A stretch of 57,318 nt of DNA from a bacterium (GTDB lineage: Bacteria > Chloroflexota > Dormibacteria > Aeolococcales > Aeolococcaceae): NCBI GenBank assembly GCA_014874355.1, contig JACWAJ010000054.1, positions 1 to 57,318 on the forward strand, in the 5' to 3' direction. Numbering within the stretch: position 1 is the stretch's first letter; every line of letters starts with the position of its first letter. The notes beneath the pieces were generated by a model. It was not told the origin of the DNA. It saw only the letters and a program-made list of their open reading frames with translations, and did not search any database. This document shows positions 44,638 to 53,264 of the stretch, piece after piece. The position numbers and the translations under genes are program-made.

Positions 44638-45804
44638 ATGACCCCTACTGCCGACCCGACTCAGAAGCGACCACTTGGAGGAGTTCTCTCCGTAGAGGGG
44701 CTGGATGCACTGCTCAGGCAGTTGCAAGATCGGGGTTACCTGGTCATCGGGCCGATCGTGCAAGACGGTGCGGTCACGTATGAGCCCATTGCGTCTCACC
44801 AAGACCTGCCTCGTGGCACTGGGGATGAGCAGAGGCCTGGGATGTATCGCTTGCGGCGTCGCGACGACGATGCGTTCTTCGGTTATGCCTCCGCTCCCGC
44901 ATCATGGAAGCGTTACCTGTTCCCTGCCCGCAGCCCGCTGTTTCGCGCTGAACGTAGCGAGGGGAGCATTCAGGTCGACGACACGCCTCCGGTGCAACCA
45001 CGCTATGCGTTCGTGGGAGTTCGCTCTTGTGAACTGGCGGCAATCGCCATCCAGAATCGCGTTTTCTTGGACTCCAACCATCCCGATTCGACATATGCGG
45101 CGAGGTCGAAGGATCTGTTTGTCGTGGCCGTGTCCTGCAGCGATCCGGCAGGGACGTGCTTCTGCCAGTCGATGGGTACCGGTCCCGAGGCGCAGGCAAT
45201 GTTCGATCTGCGACTGACGGAGCTGGTGGGTGGTTCGGAGCATCGATTTGTGGTGACGCCGGGTAGCCCCGCAGGGGAGCAGGTCTTGGCGGCGGTGCCG
45301 CACCGTCCCGCGACGCCTGCCGATGTCACCGCTGCCACTGAGGTCACGCAGAGGGCCAAGGAGCGGATGGGGCGCAGTATGGACGTCACGGATGTGCACG
45401 ATCTGCTGTTGCGCAACCGCGAGCATCCGCGCTGGAAGGATGTAGGTTCACGCTGTCTTGCCTGTGGGAACTGCACGTTCGCGTGTCCCACGTGTTTCTG
45501 CAGCGATTCCGAAGATGCAAATGAGTTGGGCACCGGTGCCGCCGTCCGTACTCGTGCCTGGGCGTCGTGTTTCGGGCTCGATTACTCCAGCATGCACGGC
45601 GGCACGATTCGAACAACTATTCCTGGCCGTTACCGCCAGTGGATGACGCATAAGTTGGCGACATGGTTTGACCAGTTCGGTACGTCGGGGTGTGCCGGCT
45701 GCGGCCGGTGTATCACGATGTGTCCCGTAGGCATAGACATCACCGAGGAAGTGAAGATGATTCAGGAGAGCGACCGCGTGAAGACCACTGGGGAAATGCA
45801 GTGA
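44638..45804 (+). CDS. hyhB: [NiFe] hydrogenase (group 3b type) iron-sulfur subunit, HyhB/sulfhydrogenase beta-like
   Basis: The 388-residue protein is the 4Fe-4S subunit that links the hydrogenase core to the flavin subunit. An N-terminal region (LDALLRQLQDRGYLVIGPIVQDGAVTYE; FVGVRSCELAAIAIQNRVF; SCSDPAGTCFCQSMGTG) is followed by two ferredoxin-type motifs near the end, CLACGNCTFACPTCFCSD and GCAGCGRCITMCPVGID. I choose ATG 44638; ATG 44584 is open too. It overlaps the next gene (GTGA). The 277 bp upstream of it, after nrdJ, show no gene and no obvious terminator or promoter. Confidence 0.87.
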   Translation: MTPTADPTQKRPLGGVLSVEGLDALLRQLQDRGYLVIGPIVQDGAVTYEPIASHQDLPRGTGDEQRPGMYRLRRRDDDAFFGYASAPASWKRYLFPARSPLFRAERSEGSIQVDDTPPVQPRYAFVGVRSCELAAIAIQNRVFLDSNHPDSTYAARSKDLFVVAVSCSDPAGTCFCQSMGTGPEAQAMFDLRLTELVGGSEHRFVVTPGSPAGEQVLAAVPHRPATPADVTAATEVTQRAKERMGRSMDVTDVHDLLLRNREHPRWKDVGSRCLACGNCTFACPTCFCSDSEDANELGTGAAVRTRAWASCFGLDYSSMHGGTIRTTIPGRYRQWMTHKLATWFDQFGTSGCAGCGRCITMCPVGIDITEEVKMIQESDRVKTTGEMQ

Positions 45805-46256
45805 AGACGATGCGCGAGCTGCTTGTAGAGCACCCGTTCTTCGCTGACCTCGATTCCGAGACTCTGGACCTGCTTGCGGGTTGTGCCAGAAATGAGCGTA
45901 TCGGGGCTGGGGCGCGGATCCTGCACGAGGGCGATCCGGCCAACTCCTTCTACGCAATTCGCGAGGGGAAAATTGCCCTAGGCAGCTACGTTCCCGGCCG
46001 TGGCTTTACAACGGTGTCGACGATTGGCGCCGGTGAGGTTCTCGGCTGGTCATGGCTTTTCCCGCCCTACAAGTGGCATTTCGATGCCGAGGCGCGCGAG
46101 GATGTTTCGGCACTGAGCCTTGACGGCGCTTGCCTGCGTGCGAAGTGCGATGCGGATCCCAAGTTGGGATACCACCTAAGCCAGCGCTTTGCCAAGGTGA
46201 TGGAAGCCCGTCTTGGCATCACATTGGCGCTGCTCGTCGACATTTACCACTCGTAA
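45801..46256 (+). CDS. Cyclic nucleotide-binding domain protein in the hydrogenase operon
   Basis: The 151-residue protein is a single Crp-like cNMP-binding domain: FADLDSETLDLLAGCARNERIGAGARILHEGDPANSFYAIREGKIALG, then GRGFTTVSTIGAGEVLGWSWLFPPYKWHFDAEAREDVSALSLDG. No helix-turn-helix follows, so it is not a transcription factor of the CRP/FNR kind. The phosphate-binding cassette (GEVLGWSWLF) lacks the Arg of cAMP binders. It starts with GTG, overlapping hyhB, and lies between the Fe-S and flavin subunits. It is probably an accessory or sensor subunit of the hydrogenase complex. Confidence 0.85.
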   Translation: MKTMRELLVEHPFFADLDSETLDLLAGCARNERIGAGARILHEGDPANSFYAIREGKIALGSYVPGRGFTTVSTIGAGEVLGWSWLFPPYKWHFDAEAREDVSALSLDGACLRAKCDADPKLGYHLSQRFAKVMEARLGITLALLVDIYHS

Positions 46257-46273
46257 CGGGGGCAACTGTCAAG

Positions 46274-47101
46274 ATGCCTACAGCACCCATGATTCCGCGC
46301 GTCCATCGTGTGCGCGAACGAATCCAAGAACAAGGCGACAGCGTCACTTTGGTGATTGAACCGACCGATGGCGAGTGGAAGCCTTTCGAGTCGGGACAAT
46401 TCAACATGCTCTGGGCCTTTGGGGTCGGAGAGGTTCCGATCTCCATCAGCGGAGATCCGTCTGAACCGGGTCGCGTGTATCACACGATCCACGACGTGGG
46501 CGCGGCCACGCACGCGTTGTGCTCGCTTACCCCCGGGGAAGAACTAGGCGTGCGCGGACCCTTCGGACGACCCTGGGACGTGAATGCCGCCAAGGGACGC
46601 GACGTCGTCCTGCTGGCCGGTGGAATCGGATTGGCTCCGCTGCGGCCGGTGGTGTACGAGATGCTCGCCAGACGTGCCGAATTCGGTCATATTGCGCTCT
46701 TGGTCGGGGCTCGCACACCGGGGGATCTGCTGTTCCCCGACGAACTCAAGGCGTGGCGCGAGCGCGGCGATATCCAGGTCGAGACGACGGTTGACCGCTA
46801 TGAGCTGGGCTGGAGCGGTCACGTCGGCGTGGTGACGACGCTCATGCCTTTGGTTGCGGGCGACATGGCCCAAACCATGGGGTTTGTCTGTGGCCCTGAA
46901 ATCATGATGCGTTTTGGGGCGCGTTCCCTCATGGATCGTGGCGTGTCGGAGGACGACATCCAGGTCTCGCTGGAACGCAACATGCAGTGTGCTGTCGAGC
47001 AATGCGGGCATTGCCAGTTTGGCGAGTTCTTTGTGTGTTCTGACGGTCCGGTTTTCCGCTGGGGACGTGTTGCCCCAATGGTGGGGGTGCGTGAACTATG
47101 A
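46274..47101 (+). CDS. hyhG: Hydrogenase FAD/NAD(P)H-binding subunit, HyhG-like
   Basis: The 275-residue protein belongs to the ferredoxin-NADP reductase/sulfhydrogenase gamma family. It has the FAD domain ([23 protein letters not shown]), the nucleotide-binding motif [20 protein letters not shown], and the C-terminal 2Fe-2S site with cysteines in [16 protein letters not shown] and FFVCSDGP. It shuttles electrons between NAD(P)H and the Fe-S chain. Start is ATG 46274. It overlaps the small-subunit gene by 4 bp. Confidence 0.9.
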   Translation: MPTAPMIPRVHRVRERIQEQGDSVTLVIEPTDGEWKPFESGQFNMLWAFGVGEVPISISGDPSEPGRVYHTIHDVGAATHALCSLTPGEELGVRGPFGRPWDVNAAKGRDVVLLAGGIGLAPLRPVVYEMLARRAEFGHIALLVGARTPGDLLFPDELKAWRERGDIQVETTVDRYELGWSGHVGVVTTLMPLVAGDMAQTMGFVCGPEIMMRFGARSLMDRGVSEDDIQVSLERNMQCAVEQCGHCQFGEFFVCSDGPVFRWGRVAPMVGVREL

Positions 47102-47892
47102 GCGAAGCAACTAAGCCCAAACTTGCGGTATGGAAGTTCTCCTCCTGCGACGGTTGCCAACTCTCCTTGCTGGATTGCGAAGACGAGCTGTTGCAAGTTG
47201 TCGGTGCGGTTGAGGTTTCCTACTTCCTCGAAGCGTCGAGCGCGATAGCCGAAGGTCCCTACGACGTGTCGCTCGTCGAAGGCTCGATCACAACCGAGCA
47301 CGATATCGAGCGGATCAAAGAAGTTCGCCGTTTGTCGGGCATTCTGGTGAGCATTGGAGCATGTGCCACCGCGGGTGGAATCCAGGCGTTGCGCAACTTT
47401 GCCGACGTGCGTGAGTACACCTCGACCGTGTACGCGCATCCCGAATTCATCAGTACGCTGAAGACGTCGACCGGAATCGCCGACCACGTAAAGGTGGATC
47501 TCGAACTTCGCGGCTGTCCTATCGACCGTCACCAGTTGCTTGAAGTTGTGACCGCGTTGCTGTCCGGTCGCAAACCACGCGTACCCACGCATGCCGTTTG
47601 CGTCGAATGCAAGAAGCGCGGCAATGTTTGCGTGCTCACCGAGCACGGAACCCCGTGCCTCGGACCGGTGACGCAGACCGGATGCGGGGCCCTGTGCCCC
47701 TCGTTCAACCGTGGTTGCTACGGCTGCTTCGGCCCTGCCGAGAACACCAACATCGACTCGTTGACATCGGCGCTGCGTGCCACCGGCATGCAGGACCGCG
47801 ATCTGGTACGCGTATTCAGGACTTTCAACGCTTGGTCGCCTGCATTCAGGGCTGCCGGCGAGAAGGTTGCGGCGGGAGGAGTGACGCAATGA
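47098..47892 (+). CDS. hyhS: [NiFe] hydrogenase small subunit (group 3b type)
   Basis: The 264-residue protein has the cysteines for the proximal and other 4Fe-4S clusters: [15 protein letters not shown] at the start, [13 protein letters not shown], the [15 protein letters not shown] stretch, and the C-terminal set [20 protein letters not shown] and [14 protein letters not shown]. It is related to the 20-kDa subunit of NADH:quinone oxidoreductase and pairs with the large subunit next door. It starts at ATGA, overlapping the stop of hyhG, and its own stop overlaps the large-subunit start. Confidence 0.92.
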   Translation: MSEATKPKLAVWKFSSCDGCQLSLLDCEDELLQVVGAVEVSYFLEASSAIAEGPYDVSLVEGSITTEHDIERIKEVRRLSGILVSIGACATAGGIQALRNFADVREYTSTVYAHPEFISTLKTSTGIADHVKVDLELRGCPIDRHQLLEVVTALLSGRKPRVPTHAVCVECKKRGNVCVLTEHGTPCLGPVTQTGCGALCPSFNRGCYGCFGPAENTNIDSLTSALRATGMQDRDLVRVFRTFNAWSPAFRAAGEKVAAGGVTQ

Positions 47893-49196
47893 CCCATCGT
47901 ATGGGCGGTACGCGTACGCTGGAGGTTGGCGCGCTGGCGCGAGTCGAAGGCGAAGGCGCGATGCATGTGAAGATCGAGGACGGCGTGGTCCGGGATGTGC
48001 AACTCGCCATCTACGAGCCGCCGCGGTTCTTCGAAGCGTTTCTCGTGGGGCGCAGCTACACCGAGCCACCCGACATCACCGCACGCATCTGCGGGATTTG
48101 CCCGATCGCGTATCAGGCGAGTTCCTGCAACGCGATAGAAAGCGTCTGCGGCGCCGAGATTCCAGATTCGATTCGCGCCTTGCGCCGGCTGCTGTATTGC
48201 GGTGAGTGGATCGAGAGCCACGTGCTCCACATCTACATGCTTCATGCGCCGGACTTCCTCGGTTTCCCGAGTGCAATCCACCTGGCCGCCAAGTTTCCTG
48301 AAGTCGTCGAGCGTGCGTTGCGCATGAAGAAACTCGGCAATGACATCGTCGAAGTGGTTGGCGGGCGTGCGATTCACCCGATCAATGTCCGTCTGGGCGG
48401 GTTCTACCGCACACCGTCCAAAGCGGAACTCAACGCGTTCACCGAGCGCCTGCTGCGGGCTCGTGACGAGGCGTTGGAGACAGTCCGGCTCGTTTCCACA
48501 TTCGAGTTCCCCGACTTCGACGGAGACTGGGAATTGGTGTCACTTGCGAGCGATGGCGAGTATCCCATCCCGGAAGGCCGCCGGCTGATCTCGGACCGAG
48601 GTCTCGACATCAGCATCGAGGATTATGGGAAGCACTTTGCGGAGACGCACGTTGCCCACGCCAATGCGTTGCATTCGCACATGCTGGAGCGTGGTCAATA
48701 CGCTGTTGGGCCGCTGGCTCGTTACAGCCTGAATGCGGACAAGCTCTCGCCGATCGCGAAGCAGATAGCCGCGGAAGTCGGGCTCGGTACAGAGTGCCGA
48801 AATCCCTTCCGTAGCATCATTGTTCGTGCCGTCGAACTCGTATACGCATACGATGAAGCCATCCGCATCATCGACTCTTACGAGCAGCCGGAGCGTCCAT
48901 TCGTCGATGTTCAGCCGCGTGCCGGAGTTGGTCATGGATGCTCTGAGGCTCCGCGGGGACTCCTGTACCACAAGTACGAGATCGATGGTCGCGGTGACAT
49001 CTTGAGCGCCCAGATCGTGCCGCCAACGGCGCAGAACCAACCTGCCATCGAAAGCGACCTCGAGGCTTTCGTTCAAGACAGATTGCACCTCGACGACCAC
49101 GAGTTGACGCATCAGTGCGAGCAGGTGATTCGGAATTACGATCCGTGCATCTCCTGCGCGACGCATTTCCTCGATCTTCACGTGGAACGAAGCTGA
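47889..49196 (+). CDS. hyhL: [NiFe] hydrogenase large (catalytic) subunit, group 3b type
   Basis: The 435-residue subunit holds the Ni-Fe active site. The N-terminal L1 motif RICGICP gives Cys68 and Cys71, the C-terminal L2 motif [10 protein letters not shown] gives Cys420 and Cys423, with His426. The protein begins [17 protein letters not shown], as in bidirectional NAD(P)-linked hydrogenases. Nine residues follow His426 (FLDLHVERS), which would be removed by the maturation protease encoded next. It evolves or oxidises H2 against NAD(P)H in the cytoplasm. Start ATG 47889 overlaps hyhS (ATGA). Confidence 0.94.
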   Translation: MTHRMGGTRTLEVGALARVEGEGAMHVKIEDGVVRDVQLAIYEPPRFFEAFLVGRSYTEPPDITARICGICPIAYQASSCNAIESVCGAEIPDSIRALRRLLYCGEWIESHVLHIYMLHAPDFLGFPSAIHLAAKFPEVVERALRMKKLGNDIVEVVGGRAIHPINVRLGGFYRTPSKAELNAFTERLLRARDEALETVRLVSTFEFPDFDGDWELVSLASDGEYPIPEGRRLISDRGLDISIEDYGKHFAETHVAHANALHSHMLERGQYAVGPLARYSLNADKLSPIAKQIAAEVGLGTECRNPFRSIIVRAVELVYAYDEAIRIIDSYEQPERPFVDVQPRAGVGHGCSEAPRGLLYHKYEIDGRGDILSAQIVPPTAQNQPAIESDLEAFVQDRLHLDDHELTHQCEQVIRNYDPCISCATHFLDLHVERS

Positions 49197-49687
49197 ACCG
49201 CGAACTACCTCTAATCATTGGCGTCGGCAATCCATACCGGCGCGACGATGGCGTGGGGCTGGTCGTAATCGACCAGCTCCGCGGCCGTGCGGATATCGAG
49301 GCGGATATCGTTGAGGATACGGGCGAATCGGCTTCGCTGATCGAACGCTGGACCAGTCGCCGGCTGACTGTGCTTGTCGATGCCGTGCTGACGGGCGCTG
49401 CCGCCGGGACGGTACATCGGGTTGAGTGCGATGCAGGCGAATGGGTGCGTCTACCGGATGCGCCGGTGGGGAGCAGTCATGCACTGGGTGTTGCGGAAGC
49501 TGTCGAGTTGGGGAAGGTGCTCGGTCGTTTGCCGGAGCGCCTGATCGTACTGGGTATCGAAGCAGGTGATATCACGCAGGGCGTTGGATTGTCCGAGCCG
49601 GTTGAAACTGCTGTTAGTACCGTTGTTGACAGTATCGTTGCCGAAATCGCATCGGCGAACGTGGCCCGAGCTATCATCAACCGCTGA
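49145..49687 (+). CDS. hyhD: Hydrogenase maturation protease
   Basis: The protein removes the C-terminal extension of the hydrogenase large subunit after nickel insertion. From about residue 18 it reads PLIIGVGNPYRRDDGVGLVVID, with the metal-binding Asp in DDGVG, then VEDTGESASLIERW, LTVLVDAV and SSHALGVAEAVELGKVLG, where the final His also binds metal. The start is unclear: no ATG precedes the homology. Options are GTG 49145 used here, GTG 49115, or a CTG at 49193 that overlaps the large-subunit stop as CTGA. All overlap hyhL, so translation coupling is likely. Confidence 0.85.
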   Translation: MHLLRDAFPRSSRGTKLNRELPLIIGVGNPYRRDDGVGLVVIDQLRGRADIEADIVEDTGESASLIERWTSRRLTVLVDAVLTGAAAGTVHRVECDAGEWVRLPDAPVGSSHALGVAEAVELGKVLGRLPERLIVLGIEAGDITQGVGLSEPVETAVSTVVDSIVAEIASANVARAIINR

Positions 49688-49734
49688 CATTTCTCGAATA
49701 CGTCGAGAGTTAAACACCACAAGGAGAACGTCGT

Positions 49735-50367
49735 ATGCCCGAACATCAACACTCGCATAGCATGCCTGTCGGCAAGGCTGAGGCAGCCATAGCTGAGGCT
49801 CCGCAAATTGCCGATCCGGCACCGCTGGGACTTGCCGGATTCGGACTCACGACGTTGGTGTTGAGCGTGATCAACGCCGGCTGGATATCCTCCACCGTGA
49901 AGCCGGGTGTGCTGGCGATGGCGCTCACATTCGGTGGGTTGGCACAACTGCTTGCCGGCATGTGGGAATTCCGCCGCGGTAACACATTTGCGGCGACTGC
50001 GTTCTCCTCCTTCGGCGCCTTCTGGCTCAGCTTCTACCTGCTTGTTGCAATCTTCATCCCACAGATGAAGGGAGCCACCGCGAGCGACATCAGTGGCTTC
50101 GTAGGCCTGTACCTGTTCGCGTGGGGCATCTTCACCGCCTACATGTTCATCGCCTCGGCAAAGTCGTCGCGGGTTGTTCAGGTTGTCTTTGCGCTCTTGA
50201 CCTTGACCTTCTTCATTCTTGCCGTGGGTGAGTGGGCAACCAACGAGAACATCGGACACATTGGCGGTTACGCAGGTTTGCTCACCGCTGTTGCAGCGCT
50301 CTATGGTTCGTTTGCCGGTGTGGTGAACGCGAACTTCAAGAGCCATGTAATGCCGACCGGGGGCTGA
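49735..50367 (+). CDS. satP: Acetate uptake transporter (GPR1/FUN34/SatP family)
   Basis: The 210-residue protein has six hydrophobic segments and the family signature NPAPLGL-like DPAPLGLAGFGLTT at about residues 27-40, followed by GLAQLLAGMWEFRRGNTFAATAFSSFGAFWLSF. It moves acetate and succinate with protons. A strong AAGGAG (49721-49726) lies 8 bp before the ATG. The His-rich first ten residues (MPEHQHSHSM) are unusual for the family. It lies 47 bp after the protease gene and may be read from the hydrogenase transcript. Confidence 0.9.
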   Translation: MPEHQHSHSMPVGKAEAAIAEAPQIADPAPLGLAGFGLTTLVLSVINAGWISSTVKPGVLAMALTFGGLAQLLAGMWEFRRGNTFAATAFSSFGAFWLSFYLLVAIFIPQMKGATASDISGFVGLYLFAWGIFTAYMFIASAKSSRVVQVVFALLTLTFFILAVGEWATNENIGHIGGYAGLLTAVAALYGSFAGVVNANFKSHVMPTGG

Positions 50368-50424
50368 TCGTCTATAGGTGTGCCGGGTCAGGCGCTCGCC
50401 CCCAGGTGGCACACTTTTAGTGTT

Positions 50425-51198
50425 GTGTGCACTCTCTTGTGGGCGTGGCGTCTAGTCCCCGGCGCACCGGTTATCCTCGCCGGTAACCGGGATGAGTTGC
50501 GTACGCGGCCGGCCGATCCGCCGCAGCGGCTCAGCAGCAGTCCGCTGATCTTTGGTGGGCGTGACCGTCTGGCGGGGGGTACCTGGCTGGCGGTCGATCC
50601 AGTTCACGGACGTGTGGTGGCCGTCACCAACCGTCGTCACGAGGGGGGGATGCACCGCGATCCCGCGTTGCGTTCTCGCGGTGAGCTACCGCTACAACTC
50701 CTCGCCCAACTCGATGACGCTGCCGTTCGCTGCCACCTCGAGGCGCTGGATCCGCAGCAGTACAACCCTGTCAACATCCTCTACCTGTCCCGAGGCGCGG
50801 CCTTCTGGACGGCGTTGGATCCCCAATACGGGCGTCGTTTCGAAGTGATGGGGGAGGGCATTCACGTTCTGACGCTCTTTAACCCCGACGCTGTCAGAAG
50901 CCCCAAAGACCAGCGCCTGACGGCGATGGTGGCGGCAGTTGTCGCCAAACCGCTTACGGCTACATCCGTACTCGGCCACTTCGAAGCGGTGCTACGCGAC
51001 CATGGCCGTTCGGCGCTCGACCCCGAGGATGCCGTCTGCGTGCATACGGAGATGTACGGGACGGTGTCGAGTTCCAGCGTTGTCGTGGAGGCCGATGGGA
51101 ACGTCACGTACCGTCATGCCGAGGGCCAAGCGTGTTCCACACCATACCTACACGTCGCGATCGGGTTCCCCTCAGACGGAGAGGTCGCGACGCACTGA
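50425..51198 (+). CDS. NRDE / TANGO2 family protein
   Basis: The 257-residue protein starts with GTG followed by Cys (VCTLLWAW), so Cys2 can be the N-terminal nucleophile once Met is removed, as expected for this Ntn-hydrolase-like family. The name-giving motif ILAGNRDELRTRPADPP and FGGRDRLAGGTWLAVDPVHGRVVAVTNRR follow. TANGO2 proteins are linked to heme or lipid homeostasis, with no settled reaction. The open frame begins 15 codons earlier, but Cys2 fixes the start. Its end overlaps the convergent gene by 27 bp. Confidence 0.85.
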   Translation: MCTLLWAWRLVPGAPVILAGNRDELRTRPADPPQRLSSSPLIFGGRDRLAGGTWLAVDPVHGRVVAVTNRRHEGGMHRDPALRSRGELPLQLLAQLDDAAVRCHLEALDPQQYNPVNILYLSRGAAFWTALDPQYGRRFEVMGEGIHVLTLFNPDAVRSPKDQRLTAMVAAVVAKPLTATSVLGHFEAVLRDHGRSALDPEDAVCVHTEMYGTVSSSSVVVEADGNVTYRHAEGQACSTPYLHVAIGFPSDGEVATH

Positions 51199-51624
51199 CA
51201 GCGGCTGAGGGCCGGCCATCCGCCGTTTCTGAATGGCATCAAATTCATGCAGCAGGTCGATGCGTTGCTCCATGAGGTTCCGTCGCTGATCCGTTAGCTG
51301 GGTCAATCCGAGGTCGGCGGCTCGCAGGGTGCCGATGTCTTGCTCGATGGCCGCCCGTTCGTCCTGAACGTGGTGGATGACGTTCTTGGGGTCACGGTAG
51401 AAGCCGAACTCGATGCCTTGCTTTCGAGAGGCATGTTCGCCGAGCGCGACAATGCCTTCGCCGGGCCGGTGTGGCACTTTCGCCGCTGCTTCGGCAAAGC
51501 GCTGGCGCATGGTGGGGGTGATGACGTTCATGCGTCTGGCGCGCGTGACCACTGGCAACGACCGCAGGAACTGCCTCCCGCGGTCGAGGCGGGCGTCCAG
51601 AGACAGTGTCGGCCTACGAGCCAT
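51172..51624 (-). CDS. Uncharacterised basic, coiled-coil-like protein
   Basis: From ATG 51624 the product has 150 residues, basic at the start (MARRPTLSLDARLDRGRQFLRSL) and with a long helical C-terminal half (VIHHVQDERAAIEQDIGTLRAADLGLTQLTDQRRNLMEQRIDLLHEFDAIQ). No family is recognised. The ATG at 51666 would also be open but reaches into the holA promoter. It diverges from holA, with 67 bp between. Confidence 0.55.
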   Translation of the reverse strand: MARRPTLSLDARLDRGRQFLRSLPVVTRARRMNVITPTMRQRFAEAAAKVPHRPGEGIVALGEHASRKQGIEFGFYRDPKNVIHHVQDERAAIEQDIGTLRAADLGLTQLTDQRRNLMEQRIDLLHEFDAIQKRRMAGPQPLSVRRDLSV

Positions 51625-51691
51625 GGCTCCGACACTAGGCAGGCCAGACGGACAAAGCACGGACAATGCCGAGCTGTCGATAATCGTTGCA

Positions 51692-52669
51692 ATGTCCGAC
51701 GCTGCGCTTGTCCTGATCTGTGGCGATGAGCCCTATCTGGTTGACGCCAGCGCGAAGGAATGGCGAACCCGTGCCGCGTCGGCGCAACTCGAAGTTGAGA
51801 TCTTCGACGCACCGACCAAACTCGAGGGACTGGCCCGGGCTCTGGCCGAGGTTCCCATGTTCGACCCTGAGCGCGTTGTCGTCCTCCGCGATCCGCCGCA
51901 ACTTGGCGTGGGCGCACGGCGCGGTGCCGACTCTGCCGAGACATTGCTGGCGGCGCTGGCGAACCGGGCGCCCACCACCGCTGTCTGCATCGTCAACCAT
52001 GCTCCTTTGGCGGCGACACATCCAATTCGTGAGGCCGTCGCCAAACTCGGAGGCGAGGTCATCGAACACCGTCGTTTGCGGGGGCGCGAGCTGCGGATGT
52101 GGCTCGAAACCGAAGCCCGCAATCGCGATCTGCGGCTTGCCGCGGCCGGCATCGAGCACCTGCTGGCCACTGTGGACCCCGACCTGGGCATGCTTGCCGG
52201 TGAACTCGACAAGCTGGCGGCATTTGCCGCGGGCAGTCCGATCGCGCACTCCGATCTAGTGCGGCTTGTGGCAGGCGACGTCCATGTGGAGATATGGAAC
52301 GTCATCGAGTGGCTGCTCGGTCCCTCACCTGGGCGTGGCGTTGCCGCGGTCGATGCGCTGCTTGCCGAGGGTCGGCCGGCGGCCTACTTGATTGCCAGCT
52401 TTGCCGGCCAGGTGCGGGATCTCGTTGCGGTGCGGGCGCTGCTCAGCGAGAAGCGCGCTACATCTGCGGCGGTTGCCTCAGCCCTTCGATTGCCCTCCTG
52501 GCGGGCCGACAGGCTCGTACGCCAGGCCCGGCGGCTGCCGGGGCGTGTCAGCGTGGGCTGGTTACGCGAGTTGCAGCAGATCGATACCGCTACGAAAGCC
52601 GGCGAGGTCGACGACGCCGAAGCGTTGCGCATCTTCGCCCGGCGTGCGGCGGCGACGCTCGCCGGATAA
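51692..52669 (+). CDS. holA: DNA polymerase III subunit delta
   Basis: The delta subunit opens the sliding clamp and loads it on DNA. The 325-residue protein has LVLICGDEPYLVDASAKEW at the start, VPMFDPERVVVLRDPP, ELRMWLETEARNRDLRLAAAGIEHLLATVDPDLGMLAGELDKLAAF and the clamp-loader C-terminal helices with AAYLIASFAGQVRDLVAVRALL. This pattern is that of HolA/YqeN. The start is ATG 51692 because the family begins there, though the frame runs open from 51413. It converges on rpsT, a usual neighbour of holA. Confidence 0.9.
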   Translation: MSDAALVLICGDEPYLVDASAKEWRTRAASAQLEVEIFDAPTKLEGLARALAEVPMFDPERVVVLRDPPQLGVGARRGADSAETLLAALANRAPTTAVCIVNHAPLAATHPIREAVAKLGGEVIEHRRLRGRELRMWLETEARNRDLRLAAAGIEHLLATVDPDLGMLAGELDKLAAFAAGSPIAHSDLVRLVAGDVHVEIWNVIEWLLGPSPGRGVAAVDALLAEGRPAAYLIASFAGQVRDLVAVRALLSEKRATSAAVASALRLPSWRADRLVRQARRLPGRVSVGWLRELQQIDTATKAGEVDDAEALRIFARRAAATLAG

Positions 52670-52678
52670 CCCCGGCCG

Positions 52679-53158
52679 TCAGGACTTCTTGGTCGTACTC
52701 GTGTGTGCGGTGGCTGCCTTGGCGCCCGGCTTCGGCGCGGCCGTTGCTTTGACGCCCGGCTTCCGCGCAGCAGTTGCCTTCGCCTTGGTCGCCGGCTTCT
52801 TGGCGGCTGCCGTCTTGGCCTTGCCGGCAGTGCCCTTGCGGCCGCCGGCTGCGATGGCACGGGCCGCGCTCTGATCGGTGGCCTCGGTGTGATGCATGAT
52901 CTTGGTGGCCATTGACATCAGGCGCGACTTGCGGCGGTCGGCGTTGTTGCGATGCAGGATCCCCTTCTCCGCGGCGCGATCGAGCGCTTTGATGGCCCCC
53001 TTGAGGGTGGCCGCCATATCGAGCTCTTCGCCCTGGCCGAGAACCGCTTGCCTGGCTTTGGAGACATAGGTTCGAACCGAGGAGCGAACCGTACGATTGC
53101 GGATGCGCTTGCGTTCGCTAGCGCGGATGCTCTTGCGGGCGGAACGAGAGTTGGCCAC
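52679..53158 (-). CDS. rpsT: 30S ribosomal protein S20 with long Lys/Ala-rich tail
   Basis: Residues 1-88 are ordinary S20 (MANSRSARKSIRASERKRIRNRTVRSSVRTYVSKAR, then LKGAIKALDRAAEKGILHRNNADRRKSRLM), which binds 16S rRNA in the small subunit. From about residue 90 to 159 comes an extra tail made almost only of Lys, Ala, Thr, Pro and Gly (AKTAAAKKPATKAKATAARK). Normal S20 is 85-90 residues long. The tail is like the C-terminal domain of histone H1 or of mycobacterial nucleoid proteins and would bind nucleic acid without a fold. The gene is convergent with holA. Confidence 0.93.
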   Translation of the reverse strand: MANSRSARKSIRASERKRIRNRTVRSSVRTYVSKARQAVLGQGEELDMAATLKGAIKALDRAAEKGILHRNNADRRKSRLMSMATKIMHHTEATDQSAARAIAAGGRKGTAGKAKTAAAKKPATKAKATAARKPGVKATAAPKPGAKAATAHTSTTKKS

Positions 53159-53264
53159 AGGTCTCCTGAACTTCGAGAAGGGGGCGTCGCCCCAGGCTTA
53201 AGTGACACCCTATGGTGCCGTCACGCCCACAGGGGCATAGATTCGGGAGTATACAAGGCAAGCG

